From Nitrospira sp. LK70 (lineage in GTDB: Bacteria > Nitrospirota > Nitrospiria > Nitrospirales > Nitrospiraceae), in NCBI GenBank assembly GCA_011090425.1, contig PHGD01000043.1, positions 1 to 33,905 on the forward strand: DNA of 33,905 bases. Reading direction: 5' to 3'. Of the stretch, positions 1 through 7,575 are shown one piece after another; within the stretch, counting starts at the first letter, position 1, and every line of letters starts with the position of its first letter. Under the pieces are notes generated by a model. The model had not been told where the DNA came from, did no database searches, and was given only the letters and a program-made list of their open reading frames with translations. A program made the translations under genes and the position numbers.

Positions 1-95
1 TCAAACGTCACTTGGGGTATACAGTCTGTCGCCATCGGGTCTCTCCTCCACGGTGTGTAGAAGCGCCTGAACACCGCTCCTATAGCACAGTTCGG

Positions 96-113
96 AGCCT
101 CGATGGCTTTTTT
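96..113 (+). terminator. Weak possible terminator in the leading 245 bases
   Basis: A 4-bp stem AGCC/GGCT (96-99 with 105-108) closes a TCGAT loop and runs straight into six T residues on the plus strand, as would be expected at the end of a plus-strand gene lying to the left of the window. The stem is short, so this is a weak call. I see no gene or other clear signal in bases 1-245. Confidence 0.25.
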
Positions 114-245
114 GTGTCACGTGTCGTGAATTATCCGGGCTAAAGGCCTCACAAGCCGTCCATTGCTTCAGGGAGCGTTCCGTTATGCCACGGAGGCATC
201 CTGCGCACGTAGCACCTCAACGGTTGTTCAAAGAGATTCTCGAAC

Positions 246-1001
246 CTATCGCGTCGTGTAACCGCCGTTGGCGAAGATGGTCTGTCCGGTAATCCACCAG
301 CCGTCGGTCGCCAGAAATTTCACGATCGGCACGATGTCTGAAATGTCGGTGAGTTTGCCGTTCATGCTTTGGGACTTGTGGTAGGCAACGGCTTCCGGTG
401 ATTCGGCAGGATAGAAAAACGGCGTATCCATCGGGCCTGGTGCCACGCTCGTCACGGAAATGCCACGAGGGCCGAACTCTTTGGCCGCGGCTCGAGTAAA
501 GTGTTCCACCGAGGCCTTGGAGCCGGCGTAGGTGGAGTAGAGCCCGGTAAAAGCAGCTAGTAGCGAGGTCAAGATCGTGATGATTTTCCCGCCCTCGTTC
601 ATCCGCTTCCCGGCTTCCTGTATGAAAAAATATGCGGCCTTTGCGTTGATCGCAAACATCTCGTCGTAGTCCTTCTCGGTCGTCTCGATAAACGGCTTCT
701 TGAGTACCTTGCCGACAGTGTTCACCGCGATGTCAAGCCGTCCATACCGTTTGATCGTTTCATCGAACAGTTTTACAACATGCTCGACCTTCGTAAGGTC
801 GCCTTGCATAGCGAACGCTTTCCCTCCAGATGCTTCGACAGCCCGTACGGTCTCATCAGCAGGAGTTTTTGTAGATGCGCTGTGGTAGTGAACCACGATC
901 GATGCGCCGTCTGCGCCGAGCGTCCTACTGATGAGTCCGCCGAGATTCTTGGCTCCTGCTCCGACGACGGCTACCTTTCCTTGCAACATTTTATCCGCCA
1001 T
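246..1001 (-). CDS. SDR family NAD(P)-dependent oxidoreductase
   Basis: A 251-residue classical short-chain dehydrogenase/reductase. The N-terminal Rossmann nucleotide-binding loop is GAGAKNLGG (residues 14-22), a variant of the usual TGxxxGxG. D68 follows as in the family, NTVG (94-97) replaces the usual NNAG, and the catalytic pair is Y158 and K162 in YAGSK, with T145/S146 at the serine position. The C-terminal PGPMDTPFF segment is the usual loop after strand 6. The length matches the family's 250 residues. GGAGG lies 6-8 bases before the ATG. The substrate cannot be told from sequence; many relatives reduce 3-oxoacyl groups or sugars. The gene lies 125 bp downstream of the AraC-type regulator on the same strand, so it may be that regulator's target or be co-transcribed with it. 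The family call is firm and the role is open. Confidence 0.9.
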   Translation of the reverse strand: MADKMLQGKVAVVGAGAKNLGGLISRTLGADGASIVVHYHSASTKTPADETVRAVEASGGKAFAMQGDLTKVEHVVKLFDETIKRYGRLDIAVNTVGKVLKKPFIETTEKDYDEMFAINAKAAYFFIQEAGKRMNEGGKIITILTSLLAAFTGLYSTYAGSKASVEHFTRAAAKEFGPRGISVTSVAPGPMDTPFFYPAESPEAVAYHKSQSMNGKLTDISDIVPIVKFLATDGWWITGQTIFANGGYTTR

Positions 1002-1126
1002 ATCTGACCTCCATTCATAAGAGCAATGTGTTCATCACCTGTGTAGCATATGTTGAGCGGCAGGAAGAAATCTTGAAGGCAATAACTGTGGTTGGAACAT
1101 TCACATCCTGGTGATCGAAAATCGAG

Positions 1127-2035
1127 TCACGTGCCACGCATAAGACGAGGCGTGAGACCCGTATGGCGGCGCATGAGCCTTGTCAAATGACTTTGGTCGG
1201 CAAAACCCACCTGACTAGCGACATCGACGATAGGCAGCTTAGTCTCTGTGAGCAACGCCTTGGCCCTGTCAATACGTTTGGCCATCAGATACTGATGAGG
1301 GGCGAGGCCGGTCGATCGTTTGAACAATGTCAAGAAATAGGACGGACTCATCACGGCGGCATGTGCGATCGTTCTCAACGAGAGGTCCTCGCCAAGATGC
1401 GTGTCGATGAATTCGACGACTCTTGCTAAGGTGCGTTGAGGGAGACCATGTCTGGCGGTCTGCGGACGGATGCGCGTCCCTGAGTACTTCTTGATCAGGT
1501 GGACGATGAGCGTATGAGCTAATGAATCGGCATAGACCCCATCTGCGGGCGATGTCTGCTCAAACTCGGCGATCAAACTCTTGGCCAACTGCTCCAGTAA
1601 CTCGTCTCGAAAGTGAAATCGCGGCGTCAGTTCAACCTGTCCGTCCGAACCCATCTCCCTCGCGATCTGATTGACCACACCTGGATGGATCGCCATCAAG
1701 AGCAGCTCCACTGGGGCCTTCCAGCGAGGGGCCACGAATAATCCTGCCGGATTCAAAATGGCCTCACCTTTTGAAAAGAAAACTTGCCTTTGCTTTCCAT
1801 TGATTCGCCATTCCAGCGTGGCAGGATGGGCCGAGTGCAGCACTACTATGTGTTTGGGATCATGTCCGGTCGGGCGGTAGATTCCGGAATTCGGCTGCTC
1901 CAAATTCCGCTCTATGATCATGCCGTTCAGCTTCGTTCCACTTCCAAAGAGATTTGGGAGATGCAGCTTGATCAGCGAACTCGTCGGCCGTTCTCGGTCA
2001 AGATGTAGCTTAGTCCCTGGGACAACAGTCGGCAT
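1127..2035 (-). CDS. AraC-family transcriptional regulator
   Basis: A 302-residue protein with an N-terminal sensing domain of about 190 residues (beta-rich, cupin-like, no recognisable ligand motif). The C-terminal AraC/XylS DNA-binding domain (about 200-300) contains two helix-turn-helix units: the first includes LSLRTIAHAAVMSPSYFLTLF, trimmed here as LSLRTIAHAA..SYFLTLF, and the second includes DVASQVGFADQSHLTRLMRR. TGLTPRLMR ends the protein, matching the family's G-x-(S/T)-P-x-x-(Y/L)-R close. The start is set by GAGGAGG five bases before the ATG. The length of about 300 is normal. It is followed by the SDR gene on the same strand, the likely target or operon partner. The effector is unknown. 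An 11-bp inverted repeat lies upstream at 2094-2197. Confidence 0.9.
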   Translation of the reverse strand: MPTVVPGTKLHLDRERPTSSLIKLHLPNLFGSGTKLNGMIIERNLEQPNSGIYRPTGHDPKHIVVLHSAHPATLEWRINGKQRQVFFSKGEAILNPAGLFVAPRWKAPVELLLMAIHPGVVNQIAREMGSDGQVELTPRFHFRDELLEQLAKSLIAEFEQTSPADGVYADSLAHTLIVHLIKKYSGTRIRPQTARHGLPQRTLARVVEFIDTHLGEDLSLRTIAHAAVMSPSYFLTLFKRSTGLAPHQYLMAKRIDRAKALLTETKLPIVDVASQVGFADQSHLTRLMRRHTGLTPRLMRGT

Positions 2036-2093
2036 TGTTGCCTCCTCACAATGATCAATTTCTTTCAGTTCTTGTGACGTCTCAAATTATGGA

Positions 2094-2197
2094 AGTCGAC
2101 ACAGATTATACATGCACCGTTCCAGGAGGAACCAATGGCATGGAACCCTGTTTGCTTACGGGAGCCATGGAGGTCAATTGATGCAGCTGTGTCGACT
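2094..2197. repeat. Separated 11-bp perfect inverted repeat upstream of the AraC-type gene
   Basis: AGTCGACACAG at 2094-2104 is matched exactly, inverted, by CTGTGTCGACT at 2187-2197, with 82 bases between. The pair lies between the start of the AraC-type gene and the end of the flavoprotein gene. It could be two regulator half-sites for looping or the scar of a small mobile element; no ORF in the spacer is supported. Confidence 0.6.
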
Positions 2198-2218
2198 GAG
2201 CCATTGAAGGGGGGATGT

Positions 2219-3460
2219 TTATTCAGCTCGCGATCTTCCGTTTTCTGTCATCCACATAACCGCTCCGCTGCCGGCAAGACGCCCCGTGGCCGAACATGCC
2301 GTCAGGAGATACCCTCCGGTCGGTGCCTCCCAGTCCAGCATTTCACCCGCGCAAAAAACGCCGGGGAGCGAACGAAGCATCAAGCGCTCATCAAGCGCCT
2401 CGAACGAAACGCCACCTGCCGTGCTGATGGCCTCTTCCAGTGGGCGTGGGGTCACGAGTGTCAGCGGCAGTGCTTTGAGTGCTGCAGCCAAGCGAGCAGG
2501 GGCCGCAAACACTTCCTGGGGTACCACCTCGCGCAGGAGCCCTGCCTTGACTCCTGTGATACCGGCTCGTCGCTTGAGATGCGTAGCGACCGTGCGTTTG
2601 CCATGCGACTTCGAAAGATCTTTTGTGAGTCGCTTTAGTGGTCGATCAGGAACGAGATCGAGAGACACCGTCGCTGTGCCGGTCTGCTCGATGGCATCGC
2701 GGACATGGCTTGAGACCGTATAGATAACGCCTCCTTCCACACCGGCTTCCGTGACGACAAACTCCCCCATGCGACGGATCACGCCCCCATCCACGGTCTT
2801 CGCGGTGACTTCAACAGTCTTCACTGGATGTCCTGCGAACTTCGTCTGAAAGTGCTCGCTCCACCGGACATCAAAACCACAATTGGCCGACTTCAGCGGG
2901 ACGATCGATACCTTCTGTTCAGTCAGAATAGGAACCCAGGCGGCATCGGAGCCGAGATGCGGCCAACTGCCCCCTCCCAACGCCAACACGACAGCTCTTG
3001 ACCGAACACTTTGCGGCCCTTGTGGACCGGCGAAGAGGAGCTTCCCTGATTGATCCCACCCACACCATCGATGTCTGACATGGAACTGTACGTCGGCGTT
3101 CCGCAACCGGCGCAGCCACAGGCGCAGGAGCGGTGCAGCCTTCAGATCAGTTGGAAAGATCCGTCTGGACGTACCGACAAATGTTTCCACACCAAGCTCA
3201 CGAGCCCAAGCCTGCAGAGCCGTCGGAGAAAATGATCTGATCGCTGGTTCGATGAGTGTCCGACGAGTGCCATAGCGCGAAAGAAATAGCTCAATTGGTT
3301 CAGAATGAGAGAGATTCAAGCCACCTTTTCCTGCCAGCAGAAACTTTCGGCCCACCGACGGCATGGCATCGTACAGTTCGACGGTGGCGCCAGCAATCAC
3401 CGCCGCTTCTGCCGCCATGAGCCCGGCGGGACCGCCGCCGATAACCACAACTCTAGACAT
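2219..3460 (-). CDS. BaiN/HI0933-type NAD(P)/FAD-dependent flavoprotein
   Basis: A 413-residue FAD-binding protein. The N-terminus has the dinucleotide motif VVIGGGPAGLMAAEAA (residues 4-19), with a further conserved stretch (GRKFLLAGKGGLNLSHSEP) typical of the HI0933/YhiN/BaiN family, where it contacts FAD. VVLALGGGSWPHLGSDAAW (around 155-175) is the second family signature, and the C-terminal TGGYLLTACSATGRLAG closes the FAD site. It most resembles the subgroup annotated as TIGR03862 flavoproteins. The reaction is not settled for the family: one member, BaiN, acts in bile-acid dehydroxylation, but most are uncharacterised. The start has only a weak AAGCTGG before it. It is divergent from the haem peroxidase gene, with a 290-bp gap (3461-3750) that holds a GAACATA direct repeat at 3581-3597. 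Confidence 0.88.
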   Translation of the reverse strand: MSRVVVIGGGPAGLMAAEAAVIAGATVELYDAMPSVGRKFLLAGKGGLNLSHSEPIELFLSRYGTRRTLIEPAIRSFSPTALQAWARELGVETFVGTSRRIFPTDLKAAPLLRLWLRRLRNADVQFHVRHRWCGWDQSGKLLFAGPQGPQSVRSRAVVLALGGGSWPHLGSDAAWVPILTEQKVSIVPLKSANCGFDVRWSEHFQTKFAGHPVKTVEVTAKTVDGGVIRRMGEFVVTEAGVEGGVIYTVSSHVRDAIEQTGTATVSLDLVPDRPLKRLTKDLSKSHGKRTVATHLKRRAGITGVKAGLLREVVPQEVFAAPARLAAALKALPLTLVTPRPLEEAISTAGGVSFEALDERLMLRSLPGVFCAGEMLDWEAPTGGYLLTACSATGRLAGSGAVMWMTENGRSRAE

Positions 3461-3750
3461 CCAGCTTTCAACACTTTGTGATCGGTATGGCGGTCAATCC
3501 GCCTACATGCATTCAGCGAAGATCGTTAACCGCAGGAATTCACCTGGGCATGAACACAACTACATTATTACGCCCTGTTTGAACATAACTGAACATATTC
3601 GTAGCGTGTGATGGGCATTTTCCGAGATTTTGCATTGATTCCATCATGGCCTGACTCTTGCTGGTATTCAACATCTCCACTGCGATGGCTATCGCAGTGA
3701 GGAAAGAATGGATGGTTTTGTGTCTACAATCAAACGTAGGAGGACTCTTC

Positions 3751-5373
3751 ATGCACGTTCGAGCGGCATATGTTCTAGCGCTTGGCCTCGTCGGACTGTT
3801 ATCCGGCGCGACTGAACCGGCGGTGGCCGCCGAAGACCTATCGGAACGAAACAACTTGCATGTGACCAAACCGACCCATCCTCGCTTTCCTGATGATGTG
3901 TTCAGCCGCATGTTTCCTGGCTTGCCGCCCTATGCTCCCGACACCGATGAAGCGCGAGAGCGGGCGAAAAAACTTGGCGTTAAAGGTGGAGTCATCGACG
4001 CTTTGGATCTCCTCGCGGATCCGAAAGAGTCGATTGCGAATCCTGGTCCAAGCAACCCCGATAATCCGAATATGACGGCCGGGGTGACGTTTTTCGGGCA
4101 GTTTCTGGATCACGATCTGACCCTCGCGTTGAAAGCGCCGCTGACGGAACCCACCCCTCCCCGAGAGACCACCAATTTCAGGACCGCCGAGTTTGATCTC
4201 GACAGTGTGTATGGCGATGGCCCCAACGGCTCACCGGAACTGTACGACCGTAGTTCAGGGGACATCAAATTCCGCATCGAAGCCATTCCCGGCTCCGAGC
4301 AAGTGTCCCGAAAAGGGGCGACGCGATATGACCTTCCGCGTGATCACAACAACAACGCGATTATCGCGGATAGCCGGAACGACGAAAACCTCGTCATCAG
4401 CCAGTTTCATCTGGCGATGTTGAAGTTTCACAATGCCGTCGTCGATCGGTTACGCGCCGATCCAGCGCAGCAGCATCGTTCGGCTATGGACATTTTCAAG
4501 GAGGCACGCCGTCAGGTGACCTGGCACTACCAATGGATCATCGTCAACGAGTTCTTGCCGATGACCATCGGACAAGATCGGACGGATGAGATCTTGCGGA
4601 ACGGGCCGCTGTTCTATAGGGTCCACGACCGAACTCAAGACTTGCGGTTCCGCAGCCCGAGGCGAGAGCCCTTGATCCCAGTGGAGTTCGCCGTGGGTGC
4701 GTATCGCTTCGGTCATTCCCAAGTTCGTCCCAGCTATCGGCTCAATTTTGGAGCAGCTCCTGGCGGCGAGTTTTTCGCCTTCATCTTCGATGATTCGGCC
4801 GATCCGAACGATCCCGATCCCAATGATATGCGTGGCGGCAAGCGCGCCTCGCGTCGGTACATCGACTGGCAGACGTTCTTTAAGTTGGACGAGAACTTTA
4901 AGCCCAACAAGCGGATCGACAGCAAGCTCTCAACTCCACTGATGCTGCTGCCAGGATCACGCGGTCCCGCTCCCGGTTTACCGAATGACGGAGTCCAGTC
5001 GCTGGCCTCGCGTAATCTCATGCGTCATGTGAACTTCGGCATTCCGTCGGGACAAACGATTGCACGGGTGATGGGAGCTCAGGTTTTGACTCCGGTACAA
5101 CTTGCGGATCTTGCCCCCTTCGGTATGGACCGGAGTACCCCGCTCTGGTACTACATTCTGAAAGAGGCGGAGGTTTTCGAGAATGGTGTGCGATTGGGAC
5201 CGGTTGGAGGCCGTATTGTCGGGGACGTGTTTATCGGCTTACTCAAAGCCGATAAGGACTCCTACCTGGTCGTCGATAAGAACTGGAAACCGACCTTGCC
5301 GTCGGCAAAATCCGGCGATTTCGAGATCACCGATTTGTTGATGTTCGCCGGTGTGGTTCCCCCCTTAAACTAG
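3751..5373 (+). CDS. Secreted animal-type haem peroxidase
   Basis: A protein of 540 residues from the ATG at 3751, chosen because AGGAGGA ends six bases before it and because a signal peptide begins there (hydrophobic VLALGLVGLLSG core, likely cut after AVAA). An in-frame extension back to a TTG at 3658 has no such support. The domain is the myeloperoxidase/PGHS-like animal haem peroxidase fold. TFFGQFLDHDLTL carries the distal Asp-His pair, DSVYGDGP resembles the calcium-site region, and VISQFHLAMLKFHN contains the likely proximal haem histidine. Bacterial relatives oxidise halides or organic substrates with H2O2, and some are linked to defence or oxidative stress; the substrate here is unknown. 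The protein is probably exported to the periplasm. The gene stands alone and ends at a strong terminator hairpin. Confidence 0.9.
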   Translation: MHVRAAYVLALGLVGLLSGATEPAVAAEDLSERNNLHVTKPTHPRFPDDVFSRMFPGLPPYAPDTDEARERAKKLGVKGGVIDALDLLADPKESIANPGPSNPDNPNMTAGVTFFGQFLDHDLTLALKAPLTEPTPPRETTNFRTAEFDLDSVYGDGPNGSPELYDRSSGDIKFRIEAIPGSEQVSRKGATRYDLPRDHNNNAIIADSRNDENLVISQFHLAMLKFHNAVVDRLRADPAQQHRSAMDIFKEARRQVTWHYQWIIVNEFLPMTIGQDRTDEILRNGPLFYRVHDRTQDLRFRSPRREPLIPVEFAVGAYRFGHSQVRPSYRLNFGAAPGGEFFAFIFDDSADPNDPDPNDMRGGKRASRRYIDWQTFFKLDENFKPNKRIDSKLSTPLMLLPGSRGPAPGLPNDGVQSLASRNLMRHVNFGIPSGQTIARVMGAQVLTPVQLADLAPFGMDRSTPLWYYILKEAEVFENGVRLGPVGGRIVGDVFIGLLKADKDSYLVVDKNWKPTLPSAKSGDFEITDLLMFAGVVPPLN

Positions 5374-5388
5374 ATCCTGCCTTGTCCT

Positions 5389-5420
5389 GTTGGGTACCCT
5401 CTCGGCAGAGGGTACCCAAC
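5389..5420. terminator. Bidirectional terminator between convergent genes
   Basis: A perfect 13-bp stem (GTTGGGTACCCTC at 5389-5401 with its complement at 5408-5420) closes a 6-base loop. It sits 15 bp after the peroxidase stop and 10 bp before the stop of the convergent sigma-factor gene. There is no long T run, but the position and stability favour shared termination. Confidence 0.75.
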
Positions 5421-5430
5421 TCATCTACGT

Positions 5431-6057
5431 TCAGAGATTCGGTGCTGGTGTTTTCTTATCAGATACACAAACATCACACTCGGTTTTGCGAGGACGATAG
5501 TCGACGATGCCCTTCCGGCGATCCAGTTCGATCGCACAGCAGTCGTCGAGCATCTGTTTGAGCTGTTTGCGCCCTCGCTGAATCCTGGATTTCATGCCGG
5601 AAAGTGAGATGCTCATCTGTTTGGCAGCCGCTTGTTGCGTCAATCCCTCGATCTCCACAAGGGTAATCGCGTCTCGATAGTCTTGTGACAATCGCTCGAT
5701 CATCGGGCGAAGGCAACCGGCGAGTTCGGCTCGAATCTCACCTGCATCGCCATGAGGAGTCATGTCTGACATCCCGTGGACTTCATTCAACACTGTAAGT
5801 CCTGAGCTCAATCCAGCCGGAACCTCTCCCTGTCTTCGCGACTTCCGATTATGATCGATGATCGCATTCCGCGTGATTTGATAGATCCATGAGACGATCC
5901 GGTGAGGATCGCTTACCTGGTCCAGGTGTCGATAGGCCAACACAAACACGTCTTGCAGAATATCGTCGGCATGCCCCACATCGTTTACCCGTTTGGCGAT
6001 GAAGGCACGGAGGCCATCACGAACAAGTTGCCAGAGTTCTTCCGTCGTCTTTATCAT
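5431..6057 (-). CDS. SigZ-like ECF RNA polymerase sigma factor with cysteine-rich tail
   Basis: A 208-residue sigma-70-type factor. Region 2 spans about 1-75 (DDILQDVFVLAYRHLD, then IVSWIYQITRNAIIDHNRK). Region 4 spans about 110-170: IERLSQDYRDAITLVEIEGL, then the helix-turn-helix ISLSGMKSRIQRGRKQL. It ends in a 38-residue tail with vicinal C173-C174, the family motif (I)ELDRRKGIVDYRPR, and C194-x-x-C197. This architecture matches proteins annotated as SigZ. The start at 6057 is preceded by GGAGAGG; an upstream in-frame ATG at 6084 lacks a comparable site. No anti-sigma gene lies next to it. Instead it follows the ArsI/CadI-type gene by 42 bp on the same strand, so the two are probably one transcript. 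The cysteines could bind a metal or metalloid and gate activity; that is inference. Confidence 0.88.
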   Translation of the reverse strand: MIKTTEELWQLVRDGLRAFIAKRVNDVGHADDILQDVFVLAYRHLDQVSDPHRIVSWIYQITRNAIIDHNRKSRRQGEVPAGLSSGLTVLNEVHGMSDMTPHGDAGEIRAELAGCLRPMIERLSQDYRDAITLVEIEGLTQQAAAKQMSISLSGMKSRIQRGRKQLKQMLDDCCAIELDRRKGIVDYRPRKTECDVCVSDKKTPAPNL

Positions 6058-6099
6058 GATGGCCTCTCCACCATCCGCATCCAACGGTACTGCGCCGAC

Positions 6100-6543
6100 T
6101 TAGGCTCCGCAAGTAGCCGGCTCTGAAGCACCTGCTTTCTTTGGCACGCAGCACCCTGTTTGACTCAGTCGTCCTGTGACCTCCAATTGCTCATGAACCG
6201 TAAAGATCTCCCAGGCATTCCCGTCCGGGTCGGTAAACCAGAGTTTGTCCTGTCGAGAGAAACAACAAGCGATGTTATCCTCTACTCTTTCAAGTATTCC
6301 TTCATGTTGCAAACGGGTCTTCCATTCGGCAATCTCCTCGACCGTCTCGACCTCGATTCCCAAATGATCCACGGCACTCACATCTCCGGTGGAGGAAGCC
6401 AGAGAGAAGTTCAGCGCCGGAGTCTGCAAGTCAAACTTGGCATAGTCCGTCACCTGTTTCTGTGGCGACACCCCAAACACTTTTTCATAGAACGCCACCG
6501 ATCTGGACACATCGCGGACATCGAGCGAAATATGGGGACGCAT
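6100..6543 (-). CDS. ArsI/CadI family metalloenzyme (glyoxalase/VOC fold)
   Basis: A 147-residue vicinal-oxygen-chelate protein. By recalled alignment with ArsI (organoarsenical C-As lyase) and CadI (cadmium-induced protein), the metal ligands are H4, H60 in DHLGIEV and E112 in WEIF. The vicinal pair C93-C94 in NIACCFSRQDKLWFTDPDG is the ArsI signature that binds trivalent arsenicals. The tail adds C131-C132 and C145. ArsI uses Fe(II) and O2 to cleave methyl-arsenic bonds; whether this one does so, or only responds to metals, cannot be told. The start at 6543 has GAGGAGG before it; an upstream in-frame ATG at 6576 lacks this. It is the first gene of a probable two-gene operon with the SigZ-like factor and is divergent from tenA. 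No arsR, arsM or arsenite pump is visible nearby. Confidence 0.88.
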   Translation of the reverse strand: MRPHISLDVRDVSRSVAFYEKVFGVSPQKQVTDYAKFDLQTPALNFSLASSTGDVSAVDHLGIEVETVEEIAEWKTRLQHEGILERVEDNIACCFSRQDKLWFTDPDGNAWEIFTVHEQLEVTGRLSQTGCCVPKKAGASEPATCGA

Positions 6544-6692
6544 GGGAAACCTCCTCATTATCGAGCTACGGATCATTCCGCACTCACTCCTATAAACGAA
6601 GGAGCCCAGAAAAGGACGCAGCTATGACAACAGGAGCATCGCGTAACAAAGGAGCAGGTACGGTTCGCCCTAATTGCCTTGAGTTATGAGCC

Positions 6693-6738
6693 TTGAATTT
6701 TGAGTTGAAACTCAACAGTAAAAACTCGAAACTCAAAA
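6693..6738. repeat. Clustered inverted and direct AACTCAA/TTGAGTT motifs
   Basis: TTTTGAGTT (6698-6706) pairs perfectly with AACTCAAAA (6730-6738). Inside, TTGAGTT-GA-AACTCAA forms a tighter hairpin (6700-6715), and another TTGAGTT occurs just upstream at about 6679-6685. The block lies in the divergent 247-bp spacer (6544-6790) between the ArsI-like gene and tenA. It may be an operator for one of them or a small dispersed repeat. Confidence 0.55.
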
Positions 6739-6790
6739 CAGCTTATATCGTAACCACACACCAGAGGCGAAGATCTCTAGGAAGGTCTGT

Positions 6791-7459
6791 ATGTCCTATT
6801 CAAGCCATCTACGCAAGCTTGCCACGTCGATCTGGGATGCCCAACTACACCATCCCTTTGTCGTGGCTCTCGGTGACGGGACACTGCCTGAACATAAGTT
6901 CAAACATTACATTCTGCAGGACGCACGGTTTCTTGGCGATCTGGCACGTGTGTTGTCCGCCGCCGCACTGAAGGCTCCTGATTCAGAATCGGTTTTGCGG
7001 TTCAACAAGTTGGCCGAGGAAACGATCGTCGTCGAGCGAAGCCTGCATGAGAGCTATGGAAAGAAATGGGGGCTGACGGCCAAACAGATGACATCCGTGC
7101 CGATGGCACCGACGAACTATGCCTATACCAGACACATGCTGGCTGTCGCGGCTTCAGGCACTGCGGCGGAGATCATGGTCGTTGCCCTACCCTGCGCCTG
7201 GGTCTACTGTGTCGTCGGACAACACTTGTTGCGGAAAGGTTCTCCTGCCAAGAACCATCCCTACCGCGATTGGCTGATGCTCTATGCTTCGCCGGAATTT
7301 GCCGAAGTCCAACTCTGGATGCGAAAGAAACTCGATCAATGGGTCAAGACCGCCGGTAAAGCAGAAAAACAGCGGATGGAGGACTCCTTCATCATCAGCT
7401 CACGGTACGAATGGATGTTCTGGGACATGGCGTGGAACGAAGAAAAATGGCCGGTGTAA
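6791..7459 (+). CDS. tenA: TenA family thiaminase II-like protein
   Basis: A 222-residue all-helical TenA protein. It has the catalytic set at positions matching Bacillus TenA numbering: D44 in LQDARFL, C135 in LPCAWVY with Y139, and a C-terminal glutamate E207 in SSRYEWMFWDMAW. The retained cysteine places it in the TenA_C group, whose members hydrolyse thiamine breakdown products such as aminomethyl-HMP to recycle the pyrimidine for thiamine synthesis. It is a cytosolic enzyme. AGGAAGG lies five bases before the ATG. No other thiamine gene is in the window and I find no TPP riboswitch upstream, so it is a lone salvage gene here. Confidence 0.93.
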   Translation: MSYSSHLRKLATSIWDAQLHHPFVVALGDGTLPEHKFKHYILQDARFLGDLARVLSAAALKAPDSESVLRFNKLAEETIVVERSLHESYGKKWGLTAKQMTSVPMAPTNYAYTRHMLAVAASGTAAEIMVVALPCAWVYCVVGQHLLRKGSPAKNHPYRDWLMLYASPEFAEVQLWMRKKLDQWVKTAGKAEKQRMEDSFIISSRYEWMFWDMAWNEEKWPV

Positions 7460-7535
7460 ACAGACGGCATTCGTTCGACGCTCACACGCTACGGCATCTC
7501 AATCCTTGCTCACGTTAGCTATTCACCTTGTGCAA

Positions 7536-7560
7536 GGTCTCTGTAAGACCGTTTCCTTTA
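7536..7560 (+). terminator. Weak possible terminator after tenA
   Basis: GGTCT (7536-7540) pairs with AGACC (7546-7550) around a CTGTA loop and is followed by GTTTCCTTTA. The stem is short and the T tract interrupted. The location between convergent tenA and tex is what makes it worth listing. Confidence 0.3.
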
Positions 7561-7575
7561 CCCAGCACCAATTCG

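Noticed and set aside
2135..2638. A 167-residue cysteine-rich plus-strand ORF
   Set aside because: It lies almost entirely antisense to the flavoprotein gene, and its composition is what reversed coding sequence gives.
3658..3750. Longer peroxidase beginning at a TTG at 3658
   Set aside because: It would put 31 residues ahead of an obvious signal peptide, and the best ribosome site is directly before 3751.
6577..6790. Possible TPP riboswitch upstream of tenA
   Set aside because: The conserved CTGAGA and other TPP aptamer segments are absent; the region holds only short palindromes.
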